From: Bacteroidales bacterium UBA1181 | GTDB taxonomy: Bacteria; Bacteroidota; Bacteroidia; Bacteroidales; Paludibacteraceae | Assembly: GCA_002310215.1 (NCBI GenBank) | Contig: DBYR01000005.1 | Location: forward strand, 87,178-151,177 | Direction: 5' to 3' | DNA: 64,000 bases | In this document: piece after piece, positions 34,930-42,825 of the stretch | Position numbering within the stretch: position 1 is the stretch's first letter | How the letters are laid out: each line of letters starts with the position of its first letter | Position numbers and translations under genes: made by a program | The notes under the pieces: generated by a model | Databases searched by the model: none | Told to the model about the DNA's origin: nothing | What the model saw: the letters and a program-made list of their open reading frames with translations, nothing else

Positions 34930-35667
34930 ATGGAGTTCTCACTGTTTATGATCGTAGCCTTGTTCGTCCTGGCCATGACAGCCGCCTTTGTGCAGCGGGT
35001 GTGCGGGTTCGGATTCGGCATCTTCATCATGACGATGTTGCCCTACCTGATGCCCTCCTATGGCGAGTCCGTCACCCTATCCGGCATCCTTTCCGCCACA
35101 CAATCCGTCTTCATCCTCTCCCAAGCCTATAAGTACGTGGTGTGGAAGCGGATGATACCCATTCTGCTCACGTTTTTGGTGGTCTCCTTCGTCGCCATAC
35201 AGTTCGTCGCGACGATGGCGGACAGTCAGTTGAAGGTATTGTTAGGCATCATGCTCATCGTCATGAGCCTCTATTTTCTCTTTGTCAGCAAACACATTCA
35301 GGTACGTCCGTCGGTACCCCTTCAGATCTCGATGGGAAGCCTCAGCGGTGTGATGGGTGGGTTCTTCGGCATGCAGGGGCCCCCTGCGGTGCTCTACTTC
35401 CTCGCCTCGGAGAAGGACAAGGAGCACTACCTCGCCATGGCGCAAATCTACTTCTTCATCGGCAATGTGGCGATGACCCTCTTCCGCGCCGGCAACGGTC
35501 TCTTCACCCATGAGGTACGCACCGGATGGGTCTGTGCGGTGGCGGGCGTGGCGGCAGGCACCTACCTAGGCAAGCTGGTGTTCGAGCACATATCGATCGA
35601 GACGTTGCGCAAGATCGTCTACATATACATGGCCATCAGCGGAGTGGTCGCGATTGTGGGGGCTTGA
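34930..35667 (+). CDS. TauE/SafE-family sulfite/anion exporter-like protein
   Basis: ATG 34930 gives 245 residues (MEFSLFMIVALFVLAMTAAF...) with eight predicted helices in two repeats. GFGFGIFIMTMLPYLMP near residue 28 and GGFFGMQGPPAVLYF near 150 are the paired family motifs. Members export sulfite, sulfoacetate or related organic anions, but substrate cannot be inferred here. It stands alone between repeats, with no sulfur gene beside it. Confidence 0.85.
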   Translation: MEFSLFMIVALFVLAMTAAFVQRVCGFGFGIFIMTMLPYLMPSYGESVTLSGILSATQSVFILSQAYKYVVWKRMIPILLTFLVVSFVAIQFVATMADSQLKVLLGIMLIVMSLYFLFVSKHIQVRPSVPLQISMGSLSGVMGGFFGMQGPPAVLYFLASEKDKEHYLAMAQIYFFIGNVAMTLFRAGNGLFTHEVRTGWVCAVAGVAAGTYLGKLVFEHISIETLRKIVYIYMAISGVVAIVGA

Positions 35668-35811
35668 AAAAAGTTGGATGATTGCAAAGCATAAAACCGT
35701 CCCGATGTTTGGATTTGTGCAAAAGCTCTATCACCCTACTACTATGCCGGACAGACGGACAAAATAACAACTAAAATCCTTCGCACACAATCAAATTTAT
35801 ATCGCTTTTTA

Positions 35812-36405
35812 TTATTCCGTAATCTGTTTTGCCCATTCCGGCAAAGATGCACAATACCGCTTCGCCACACGGCCATCGGCATATCTTATCAACAACTGAG
35901 CTTCTCCATTCTCTACGGAATTGTCGTAAAGATAAACTCGCTGGACACTTTTGATAACAAATTTACAATTCAGTATGGACTTTTGATATCTAGAAACGAT
36001 TTTGGATATTGGCACGTCATGTCCCCCCTTCATTACCCTTCCTGCAATACGCGCAGCATTGATAGTTGGCGATGATGTGCAGACAAAAAACAATCGGACA
36101 AAAAAACCAGCCTCTACCGCACGTTCAACAAATCTCACTTTCTCATCGGACGAGAATACGGTTTCAAATATCATACTCCGTTTCTCAACCAAGCACTGCT
36201 CTCTCCACTCTTCGCAATACTTCGCAGCCTTGAGCAAGGCCGACTCGGAATTCCAATCACCAAAACGTTCTTGAGCCACATTGTCGGGATTTATATACAC
36301 AGAATCCTCCAGCCACTGGTGTCGAAGTATTTTACTCGTCACCGTGGTTTTCCCAGAACCATTCGGACCTGCAACAATGATCAAGACTGGCTTTTTTGCA
36401 GACAT
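35812..36405 (-). CDS. Zeta-toxin-like P-loop kinase
   Basis: The 197-residue protein has Walker A VAGPNGSGKTTVTSK near residue 12, VYINPDNVAQERFG near 36 and SMIFETVFSSDEKVRF near 77, the set seen in zeta toxins, which phosphorylate UDP-N-acetylglucosamine or related amino-sugar nucleotides. The catalytic-region Asp of DNVAQ fits. Its start overlaps the upstream small gene by 25 bases (36381-36405), a layout typical of an antitoxin-toxin operon. Base composition is more AT-rich than the neighbours, suggesting transfer. Family members without a proven toxic role also exist. Confidence 0.8.
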   Translation of the reverse strand: MSAKKPVLIIVAGPNGSGKTTVTSKILRHQWLEDSVYINPDNVAQERFGDWNSESALLKAAKYCEEWREQCLVEKRSMIFETVFSSDEKVRFVERAVEAGFFVRLFFVCTSSPTINAARIAGRVMKGGHDVPISKIVSRYQKSILNCKFVIKSVQRVYLYDNSVENGEAQLLIRYADGRVAKRYCASLPEWAKQITE

Positions 36406-36590
36406 TTCCTATCTCCGTATTTTTTTTTATACATCTCCGCTATCTCCCCAAAATATTTCTTAAGAGCGGCTTCGTTGCTTTTCCGTGCATCTTCAGCCGC
36501 CTCACGCATAATATAGGCGAGCATTTCATCAGAGGGTTCCTCCATGCTGGTCAGCCTGTATTTATTTATCTCCTCCTCTGCCATAATCAT
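36381..36590 (-). CDS. Putative antitoxin partner of the zeta-like toxin
   Basis: A 69-residue acidic, helical protein (MIMAEEEINKYRLTSMEEPS...), which also could start at ATG 36584. It has no known DNA-binding motif. It precedes and overlaps the toxin gene, the standard place for an antitoxin. An inverted repeat ATAGC/GCTAT lies just upstream (36600-36613). I do not recognise it as an epsilon-type antitoxin by sequence; the assignment rests on position, size and charge. Confidence 0.6.
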   Translation of the reverse strand: MIMAEEEINKYRLTSMEEPSDEMLAYIMREAAEDARKSNEAALKKYFGEIAEMYKKKYGDRKCLQKSQS

Positions 36591-36840
36591 ATCTTTTGTA
36601 TAGCTAACGCTATGATTGATAATCTATCAGTACTATTTCACCTGACTTACCTTATCCACACCGATTCTCCAATGCGGATACACAAAAATATGCATTTCTA
36701 TTTAATTTGCGGAATTTTATCCGTCAATAATATTATAGAATCATCCTAATATCTCCACCAACAACCTGCGAGTAAATATGCGTTCGACATCAGCGAACTC
36801 ATTTAGAAGAGGAGGATAAAAACCATTCCGCCAAACCCTA

Positions 36841-36857
36841 AAATAGTAAATCGTAAA
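36841..36857. repeat. AT-rich repeat, right inverted copy
   Basis: AAATAGTAAATCGTAAA is the exact reverse complement of 34849-34865. The flanking AT-rich units also match. See the left copy. Confidence 0.7.
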
Positions 36858-36964
36858 TCATTAAATAGTAAATAAATACAACTGCCCAATACGGCAAGCG
36901 GAACCGTCGTGATTTTTCATCAAAAAACAGGGGCGCATTCGGTAACATTTTCACCCCGAATGCT

Positions 36965-36972
36965 TAAATTTG
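36965..36972 (+). promoter_or_regulatory. -7 box for the CDF transporter gene
   Basis: TAAATTTG is a perfect TAnnTTTG, 34 bases before ATG 37007. No good -33 element at 19-21 bases. Confidence 0.55.
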
Positions 36973-37006
36973 TAGTAACACTTAACTTAAAGGAACGATA
37001 TTAGCA

Positions 37007-37918
37007 ATGGAGGAACCGGTTCAGCGAACCAGGGAGAGGAAGATCACAAGGGTCACTCTGCTTGGCTCATTCGTCAATGTGTTGTTGACTGTAGCAAAAA
37101 TCATAGCCGGCGTACTGGGTCACAGTGCGGCCATGATAGCGGATGGTATCCACTCTTTGTCCGACCTCATATCGGACATCGTGGTGCTCATCTGTGTCCG
37201 CATATCCTCCAAGGGGAAGGATAAGGACCATAAATACGGGCATGGAAAGTACGAGACCATGGCCACCCTCTTCGTCAGCCTCATGCTGATCTTCGTGGCG
37301 GCGAAAATGTGCCTGACGGGCCTTGGCGCCATCATAGGCGTGGTGCAGGGGAAAGTGATCGAGGTGCCACACACCATCGCACTCTGGGCGGCGATCGCCT
37401 CCATCATCGCCAAGGAACTGCTCTTCCGATACACGGCGAAGGTGGGACGGGATGTCTCCAGCCCTGTCGTCATAGCGAACGCCTGGCACCACCGAACGGA
37501 CGCTCTCTCCTCCATCGGATCCGCCCTCGGCATCGGTGGCGCCATCCTCTTGGGCGATGAATGGGTGATACTCGACCCAATCGTCTGCTGCGGCATCAGC
37601 ATCGCCATCTTCGTCTCCGCCATACAAATGGGCATCCCTTCCCTCAAGGAACTGCTGGAGGTGGCCTTGCCCCAGGAAATGGAGGAGGAGATGATCGCCA
37701 TCGCCTCACAGGTGGAGGGCGTGGAGAGCATACACGACCTGAAGACGCGGCGCAACGGCACCAGCATCATCGTGGACGCGCACGTCGTCGTATCGCCCGA
37801 CATGACCATCGTGGAGGCGCATAACATATCCACCGAGGTGGAACGTAGCCTGCGTGAGAAGTATGGGCAGGAGATACAAACCTCCATCCATGTGGAGCCG
37901 GACGAAGACTCTGAATAA
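37007..37918 (+). CDS. Cation diffusion facilitator (CDF) transporter
   Basis: The 303-residue protein is a CDF-family metal:proton antiporter with six helices. The zinc/iron/manganese site residues appear in MIADGIHSLSDLISD near residue 43 and NAWHHRTDALSS near 157. HHRTD (His-His-Arg-Thr-Asp) is the typical HxxxD metal-site helix of the family. The cytoplasmic C-terminal domain (from about 210) has VEGVESIHDLKTRRNG and VDAHVVVSPDMT. The metal is not assignable from sequence alone. It is convergent with purL. Confidence 0.9.
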   Translation: MEEPVQRTRERKITRVTLLGSFVNVLLTVAKIIAGVLGHSAAMIADGIHSLSDLISDIVVLICVRISSKGKDKDHKYGHGKYETMATLFVSLMLIFVAAKMCLTGLGAIIGVVQGKVIEVPHTIALWAAIASIIAKELLFRYTAKVGRDVSSPVVIANAWHHRTDALSSIGSALGIGGAILLGDEWVILDPIVCCGISIAIFVSAIQMGIPSLKELLEVALPQEMEEEMIAIASQVEGVESIHDLKTRRNGTSIIVDAHVVVSPDMTIVEAHNISTEVERSLREKYGQEIQTSIHVEPDEDSE

Positions 37919-37940
37919 ATCGCCTCATCACTCTGAGCAT

Positions 37941-37970
37941 AAAAAAGAAGCGTGCCCGCTAAGGCACGCT
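37941..37970 (-). terminator. purL terminator
   Basis: AGCGTGCC (37949-37956) and GGCACGCT (37963-37970) form a perfect eight-base stem with a six-base loop; read on the minus strand it is followed by TTCTTTTTT (37949-37941). It lies 25 bases past the purL stop. Confidence 0.85.
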
Positions 37971-37994
37971 CCCCTATCTAGTTGGCTCGAAGCA

Positions 37995-40900
37995 TCACTT
38001 CTTGTTCTCAATCCACTTACGGGCATTGACGAAGGCCTCCAACCATGGAGTCACCTCGTCCACCGCCTTACGATCCTCCGGATAGTAAGCCCATTGCCAA
38101 GGGAAGATGGCACGCTCCAAGTGTGGCATCATCGCCAAGTGGCGACCATCCTTGGAACATACACCCGCCACGTTGTACATGGATCCGTTCGGATTGGCAG
38201 GGTAACCCTCATAGGTGTACTTAGCGATCACATTGTACTCGCTCTCCGCATAAGGGAAGTCGAACTTGCCCTCGCCATGAGCCACCCATACGCCCAACTT
38301 GCTGCCGGAGAGCGAACCGAACATCACGGAGTCGTTCTCAGGGATCGTCAGGCCCACGAAGTTAGACTCGAACTTGTGGGAGTTATTGTGCAACATCTTA
38401 TGCTTCTTCTCATGCTCAGGATAGAGCAGCTCCAATTCAGCCATCAGCTGGCAACCGTTGCAGATACCCAAGCTTAGGGTGTCCTCACGCGCATAGAACT
38501 TCGCCAGCGTCTCCTTCGCCTTCTCGCTGTAGCGGAAACCGCCCGCCCAGCCCTTCGCCGAACCCAGCACGTCCGAGTTGGAGAATCCGCCGCAGAACAC
38601 GATCATGTTCACGTCCTCCAGCGTCTCACGACCGGAAGTCAAGTCGGTCATGTGGACATCCTTCACGTCGAAGCCCGCCAAGTAGAGGGAATAAGCCATC
38701 TCACGCTCTCCGTTCGTACCCTTCTCACGGATGATGGCAGCCTTCACACCGGAACGTCTCTTGCGGTCGGCCGTCAAGCCCATCTTGCCAAGCTTGCCGG
38801 AGAAGCTCTCGTCGAACTTGAACTGAAGCGGTTGCTTCTTGTAGTTCTCGTAGCGCTCCTTGGCACACGCCTCGCCACTCTGCTTGCGGTCCAAGAGGTA
38901 AGAGGATTTGTACCAAACATCACGCAACGCATCGATGTCGAACACCTCCTTCTTGCCATCCTTCTCCACGACAATCGTACGCTCCTCGGTCGGTTTGGCG
39001 ATCATGGCGAAGCCCACACCAGCGTTGTGGAGTATCTTCTCCACCTCCGCCTTGTGCTCCACCTGGATCAGCACACCAGGGTTCTCGGAGAAGAGGATCT
39101 TGGTCAGACTTGGTTCCGGCAAATCCTTCAGGTTCACCTTCAGACCGCCCTTCGTGTTCGCGAAGCACATCTCCAACAAGGCGGTGATCATACCACCCTC
39201 GGAGATATCGTGGCCCGCGAGGATCAGGTTTTTGTTGATCAGTTCCTGAACCGCCTCGAAAGCATCCGCGAAGTACTCCGCATCCTTCACGGTAGGCACC
39301 GTGTCGCCCACCTTGTTCAGCGTGGCGGCCATAGCGGAACCTCCCAGATTCAGCGCATCGTACGAGAAGTCGATATGGTAGATGTAAGAATCTTTTTTGT
39401 TGATCAATACAGGGGAGACGATGCGACGCACGTCAGATACCTCAGCCCCTGCGGAGATGATTACCGTACCAGGGGAGAATACCTTGTCCTCACCGTATTT
39501 CTGCGTCATGGACAACGAGTCCTTACCCGTAGGGATATTGACGCCCAATTCGCAGGCGAAGTCGCTACAAGCCTCAACCGCCTTGTACAAGCGGGCATCC
39601 TCGCCCGGGTTCTTGCAAGGCCACATCCAGTTGGCGCTCAGGGAGACACTCGCCAAACCATCCGCCAACGGAGCCCACACGATGTTGGTCAACGCCTCGG
39701 AGATGGCCAACACGGAACCTGCGGCAGGGTCCACCAAAGCGGCGGAAGGCGCATGTCCGATAGAGGTGGCTATACCGCTCTTGCCTCTGTAGTCCAATGC
39801 CACCGCACCCAAGTCGTTCAAAGGCAACTGCAACTCACCGGCGCACTGCTGGTGGGCGATCTTACCCGTGACGGAGCGGTCCACCTTGTTGGTCAACCAA
39901 TCCTTACAAGCCACGGACTCCAATTGGAGCACGTCATTGATGTATTTTTGAATGTTCTTATCGTCGGTCTGTACGGGAGCGAACTTCTCCACCACCGTGT
40001 TATCCTTGATCACCGTGCGAGGCGGCTTACCGATCATGTAATCCAAGCGGAGGTTGATCGGCTGGTCACCGTTGGCACGTTGGAAGACGAACTGCATGTC
40101 GCCCGTCGTCTCTCCCACCACGTACATCGGCGCACGCTCACGGTCGGCGATACGTTTGATCAAATCAATGTCCTTATCCTTCACCAAGAAGCCCATGCGT
40201 TCCTGGCTCTCGTTGCCGATGATCTCCTTGTCGGACAAGGTAGGGTCACCGATCGGCAACTTGTCCATATCGATCTTACCGCCCGTCGACTCCACCAACT
40301 CGGAGAGGCAGTTCAAGTGACCGCCCGCGCCATGGTCGTGGATAGATACGATCGGGTTATTGTCGGACTCCGCCAAGGTGCGGATCACGTTAGAGACACG
40401 TTTCTGCATCTCAGGGTTGGCACGCTGCACAGCGTTCAGCTCGATCGCATTGGAGTATTGGCCCGTCTCCACCGAAGAGACAGCGCCACCGCCCATACCG
40501 ATGCGGTAGTTGTCACCACCCATCACGACCACCTTCTCGCCCGGCTCAGGCTCGCCCTTCAGACTATCCTTCTGCTTAGCGAAGCCTACGCCACCCGCCA
40601 ACATGATGACCTTGTCGTAAGCATATTTCTTGTTGTTCTCCGCATGCTCGTAGGTGAGCAATGAACCGCAGATGAGCGGTTGACCGAACTTGTTACCGAA
40701 GTCGCTCGCACCATTCGAAGCCTTGATCAGAATCTGCTCAGGCGTCTGGTACAACCATTTGCGAGGGTCCAAGACATCCTCCCAGTGGCGACCCTTCTCC
40801 GTACGTGGATAGGAGGTCATGTAGACCGCCGTACCCGCGATAGGCAAGCTCGCCTTACCACCACCCAAACGGTCACGAATCTCACCACCCGTACCCGTAG

Positions 40901-41684
40901 CCGCACCGTTGAAAGGCTCGACCGTCGTCGGGAAGTTATGCGTCTCAGCCTTCAGGGAGATGACAGACTTCATCTTCTTCACCTCGAAGAAATCAGGCTT
41001 GTCGCCGCTCGCCGGAGCGAACTGCTCGATCTCAGGGCCCTCGTTGAAGGCCACGTTATCCTTGTAGGCGGAAACAATCTTGTTAGGGTTCTCCGCGGAG
41101 GTCTTCTTGATCATTTGGAAGAGGGAAGACTCCTTCTCCTCGCCGTCGATGATGAAGAGACCGCCGAAGATCTTATGGCGGCAGTGCTCGGAATTCACCT
41201 GAGAGAATCCAAACACCTCACTGTCAGTTAATTTACGTCCTATCTTCTCGCTGACGCTATTCAGGTAGTCCATCTCCTGTTGGCTCAAGGCCAAGCCCTC
41301 CTGTTGGTTATAGGCGGCCAAGTCCTCGATGTAAACGATAGGGTCCGGTTTCTTGTCGATGGTGAAGATCGTCTGGTCCAGGCCATTGTAGACACGTTGC
41401 AGCATCGGGTCATGTTCGGAATCCTTCCCTTTGCAGGCGAAATACTCCTCGATACGACGGATACCCTTCAGCGCCATGTTCTGGGTGATCTCCACCGCAT
41501 TAGTACTCCAAGGAGTGATCATTTCACGGCGGGGACCGATAAACCACCCCGCGATATTTTTCTCATCGACGAACTCCGCGCCGGAGAAGAGCCATGTGAG
41601 CTTCTCCAAGTCCTGAGCGTCAAACTTTTGGTCCGCATCAACAGCTATATAGCCTGCGTCCGCTTTCTTGAAAAATAGAACCAT
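37995..41684 (-). CDS. purL: Phosphoribosylformylglycinamidine synthase (single-chain PurL)
   Basis: The 1229-residue enzyme converts FGAR to FGAM in purine synthesis using glutamine. It is the large single-chain type (about 1250-1300 in Escherichia coli). The N-terminal linker domain, two ATP-dependent halves (SVISLKAETHNFPTTVEPFNG near residue 240, read in two parts, and GGASFDG-like loops) and a C-terminal glutaminase are present. The glutaminase Cys is in SLGICNGCQLMAEL near residue 1075, and its His in GVWVAHGEGKFDFP. No purine neighbour gene is near. Confidence 0.97.
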   Translation of the reverse strand: MVLFFKKADAGYIAVDADQKFDAQDLEKLTWLFSGAEFVDEKNIAGWFIGPRREMITPWSTNAVEITQNMALKGIRRIEEYFACKGKDSEHDPMLQRVYNGLDQTIFTIDKKPDPIVYIEDLAAYNQQEGLALSQQEMDYLNSVSEKIGRKLTDSEVFGFSQVNSEHCRHKIFGGLFIIDGEEKESSLFQMIKKTSAENPNKIVSAYKDNVAFNEGPEIEQFAPASGDKPDFFEVKKMKSVISLKAETHNFPTTVEPFNGAATGTGGEIRDRLGGGKASLPIAGTAVYMTSYPRTEKGRHWEDVLDPRKWLYQTPEQILIKASNGASDFGNKFGQPLICGSLLTYEHAENNKKYAYDKVIMLAGGVGFAKQKDSLKGEPEPGEKVVVMGGDNYRIGMGGGAVSSVETGQYSNAIELNAVQRANPEMQKRVSNVIRTLAESDNNPIVSIHDHGAGGHLNCLSELVESTGGKIDMDKLPIGDPTLSDKEIIGNESQERMGFLVKDKDIDLIKRIADRERAPMYVVGETTGDMQFVFQRANGDQPINLRLDYMIGKPPRTVIKDNTVVEKFAPVQTDDKNIQKYINDVLQLESVACKDWLTNKVDRSVTGKIAHQQCAGELQLPLNDLGAVALDYRGKSGIATSIGHAPSAALVDPAAGSVLAISEALTNIVWAPLADGLASVSLSANWMWPCKNPGEDARLYKAVEACSDFACELGVNIPTGKDSLSMTQKYGEDKVFSPGTVIISAGAEVSDVRRIVSPVLINKKDSYIYHIDFSYDALNLGGSAMAATLNKVGDTVPTVKDAEYFADAFEAVQELINKNLILAGHDISEGGMITALLEMCFANTKGGLKVNLKDLPEPSLTKILFSENPGVLIQVEHKAEVEKILHNAGVGFAMIAKPTEERTIVVEKDGKKEVFDIDALRDVWYKSSYLLDRKQSGEACAKERYENYKKQPLQFKFDESFSGKLGKMGLTADRKRRSGVKAAIIREKGTNGEREMAYSLYLAGFDVKDVHMTDLTSGRETLEDVNMIVFCGGFSNSDVLGSAKGWAGGFRYSEKAKETLAKFYAREDTLSLGICNGCQLMAELELLYPEHEKKHKMLHNNSHKFESNFVGLTIPENDSVMFGSLSGSKLGVWVAHGEGKFDFPYAESEYNVIAKYTYEGYPANPNGSMYNVAGVCSKDGRHLAMMPHLERAIFPWQWAYYPEDRKAVDEVTPWLEAFVNARKWIENKK

Positions 41685-41726
41685 CTATGATTTAGTTTAT
41701 GTATGATATCATCAATTAACTAACCG

Positions 41727-41758
41727 CGAAATTAGGCATAATTTTAGAGTTTGGCAAA
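41727..41758 (-). promoter_or_regulatory. purL promoter
   Basis: On the minus strand TTTG (41758-41755), a 20-base spacer and TAATTTCG (41734-41727) match the Bacteroidetes consensus exactly. No recognised PurR-type site is apparent near it. Confidence 0.8.
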
Positions 41759-41873
41759 TCCAAAGGAGCATGAAAATCCGTCATTCATTTTCGGCAAATT
41801 TCCAAACATATATTGGGGGTGAAAATTGGCAGGTGGTGTTCGGTTATTCGTTTTTTACCGTTCCATTGTAGAA

Positions 41874-41911
41874 GAGACGATGTGCACATCGTCTCACATG
41901 CACATCATCTC
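41874..41911. repeat. Palindrome upstream of purL with adjoining half-copy
   Basis: The 22-bp perfect palindrome (41874-41895) could form an 11-base-pair hairpin or be an operator. The neighbouring 41900-41911 repeats GCACATC.TCTC with one change. It also resembles short palindromes dispersed in Bacteroidota genomes, so it may be a repeat element. Confidence 0.65.
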
Positions 41912-41999
41912 CACAACCAACGGACGGGAATCCGTCACATCCGTAAAGATAGTGAATTTCTCGGTTCACATCATTGGCAAAGACCTGTTTTGCATCTAT

Positions 42000-42341
42000 T
42001 TATATTTGCGAAGGGTCACCTGGCACAATAACAAATAACGCATTATCACATGAAGGATAATTAGACACGAAATCATATGCCTTTTCACAGCTTCTTATAA
42101 CATAATCGCTGTACGGCTCTGACTCTTGCCAATCATAAAACCAGTTGGCATAAGCCGGGACTATCGTGCCACCATCACGCACGTACACATCCCCTCCGAG
42201 AATTGGGATCATCTTGTTCCTAAGCAAACTTATCACTTTTAGTGAACCCTCTTTAGGGAATGCATACTCATTCGCCCCTATATCGCCCAAATAATAGGAT
42301 GTGCCAATCTCTTCTATATCGATTATTTCTTCTAAAAGCAT
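42000..42341 (-). CDS. Imm40-like immunity protein, no toxin in the window
   Basis: The 113-residue protein carries the pattern of the Imm40 family of polymorphic-toxin immunity proteins: PILGGDVYVRDG, then PAYANWFYDWQESEP and YVIRSCEKAYDFVSNYP. It is acidic and has no signal peptide, as expected for a cytoplasmic immunity factor. No matching toxin lies beside it. It is AT-richer than purL. It is 15 bases downstream of the TSCPD gene on the same strand, probably without function in common with it. Confidence 0.7.
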   Translation of the reverse strand: MLLEEIIDIEEIGTSYYLGDIGANEYAFPKEGSLKVISLLRNKMIPILGGDVYVRDGGTIVPAYANWFYDWQESEPYSDYVIRSCEKAYDFVSNYPSCDNALFVIVPGDPSQI

Positions 42342-42356
42342 CTAATACTTAGCCTA

Positions 42357-42605
42357 TTACAGGAAAGTCTCCAACGCATGCGCCAGCTGGTCCGGGCAAG
42401 AGGTGCCGCGACCGCCGCAGTCGATGCCCTTCATCCTCGAGATGGCATCCTCCACCTTCATACCCTTCACAAGCGCGGCGATGCCCTGCGTGTTGCCATG
42501 GCAACCACCCATGAAACGAACCTCCTTGATGATTCCGTCTTCCACCGTCACATTGATGAATCTTGAGCATGTGCCCACACACTCGTATGTCTTATTCATT
42601 TCCAT
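42357..42605 (-). CDS. TSCPD-domain protein (TIGR03905 type)
   Basis: The 82-residue protein has cysteines in YECVGTCSRFI, FMGGCHGNTQG and DCGGRGTSCPDQL, the pattern of small TSCPD proteins related to the metal-binding C-terminal domain of ribonucleotide reductases. The function of free-standing forms is unknown. Start: ATG 42605, or ATG 42599 (MNKT). A -7 box is at 42631-42638. Confidence 0.85.
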   Translation of the reverse strand: MEMNKTYECVGTCSRFINVTVEDGIIKEVRFMGGCHGNTQGIAALVKGMKVEDAISRMKGIDCGGRGTSCPDQLAHALETFL

Positions 42606-42630
42606 AGCCTCAAATAATATACTGTTTCCA

Positions 42631-42638
42631 CAAAGGTA
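42631..42638 (-). promoter_or_regulatory. -7 box for the TSCPD-Imm40 genes
   Basis: TACCTTTG on the minus strand matches TAnnTTTG, 26 bases before ATG 42605. Confidence 0.55.
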
Positions 42639-42738
42639 ATAATTGTTTCCTTATTCCCTTAACACTTTGGGCACAATGTCAAATTGCCTGTTGAGATTGT
42701 CGCAGAGAGGAGAGGGGACTTTGCCATTTCGTTGTTAA

Positions 42739-42781
42739 TGACCCAAAAGAAGGGCGCGCCAATGATCTTTTGGCACGCCCT
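42739..42781 (-). terminator. Terminator after the BspA-like gene
   Basis: AGGGCGCGCCA (42751-42761) pairs with TGGCACGCCCT (42771-42781) with a single mismatch around a nine-base loop. On the minus strand the hairpin is followed by TCTTTTGGG. It lies downstream of the BspA-like stop. Confidence 0.7.
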
Positions 42782-42825
42782 CCCTATTCATTGATGCGAC
42801 GCTATGTACGCACAGAATCCTTTCG

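Larger units (their letters stand above)
36591..37006. other. Gene-free stretch between the toxin-antitoxin pair and the CDF gene
   Basis: Contains two short inverted repeats (ATAGC/GCTAT at 36600-36613 and GATT/AATC at 36614-36624) that could be an operator for the antitoxin gene, the inverted copy of the ATTTACG repeat at 36841-36857, and the CDF gene promoter near 36965. No convincing gene or RNA is seen in the rest. Confidence 0.6.
41685..41999. other. Gene-free stretch upstream of purL
   Basis: Holds the purL promoter (41727-41758), a perfect 22-base palindrome built from GAGACGATGTG and its complement (41874-41895), and a near-copy of half of it (GCACATCATCTC at 41900-41911). It also ends with an AT-rich segment bordering the Imm40-like gene. 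No coding region is supported. Confidence 0.65.

Noticed and set aside
36396..36749. A 117-codon forward frame overlapping the toxin-antitoxin pair
   Set aside because: It runs antisense to two better supported genes and into an AT-rich intergenic region, with no domain.
38652..40664. A 670-codon open frame on the plus strand opposite purL
   Set aside because: It is the antisense of a strongly conserved coding region, its composition (rich in Val, Arg, His, Leu) reflects the reverse frame of GC-rich codons, and no domain is recognisable.
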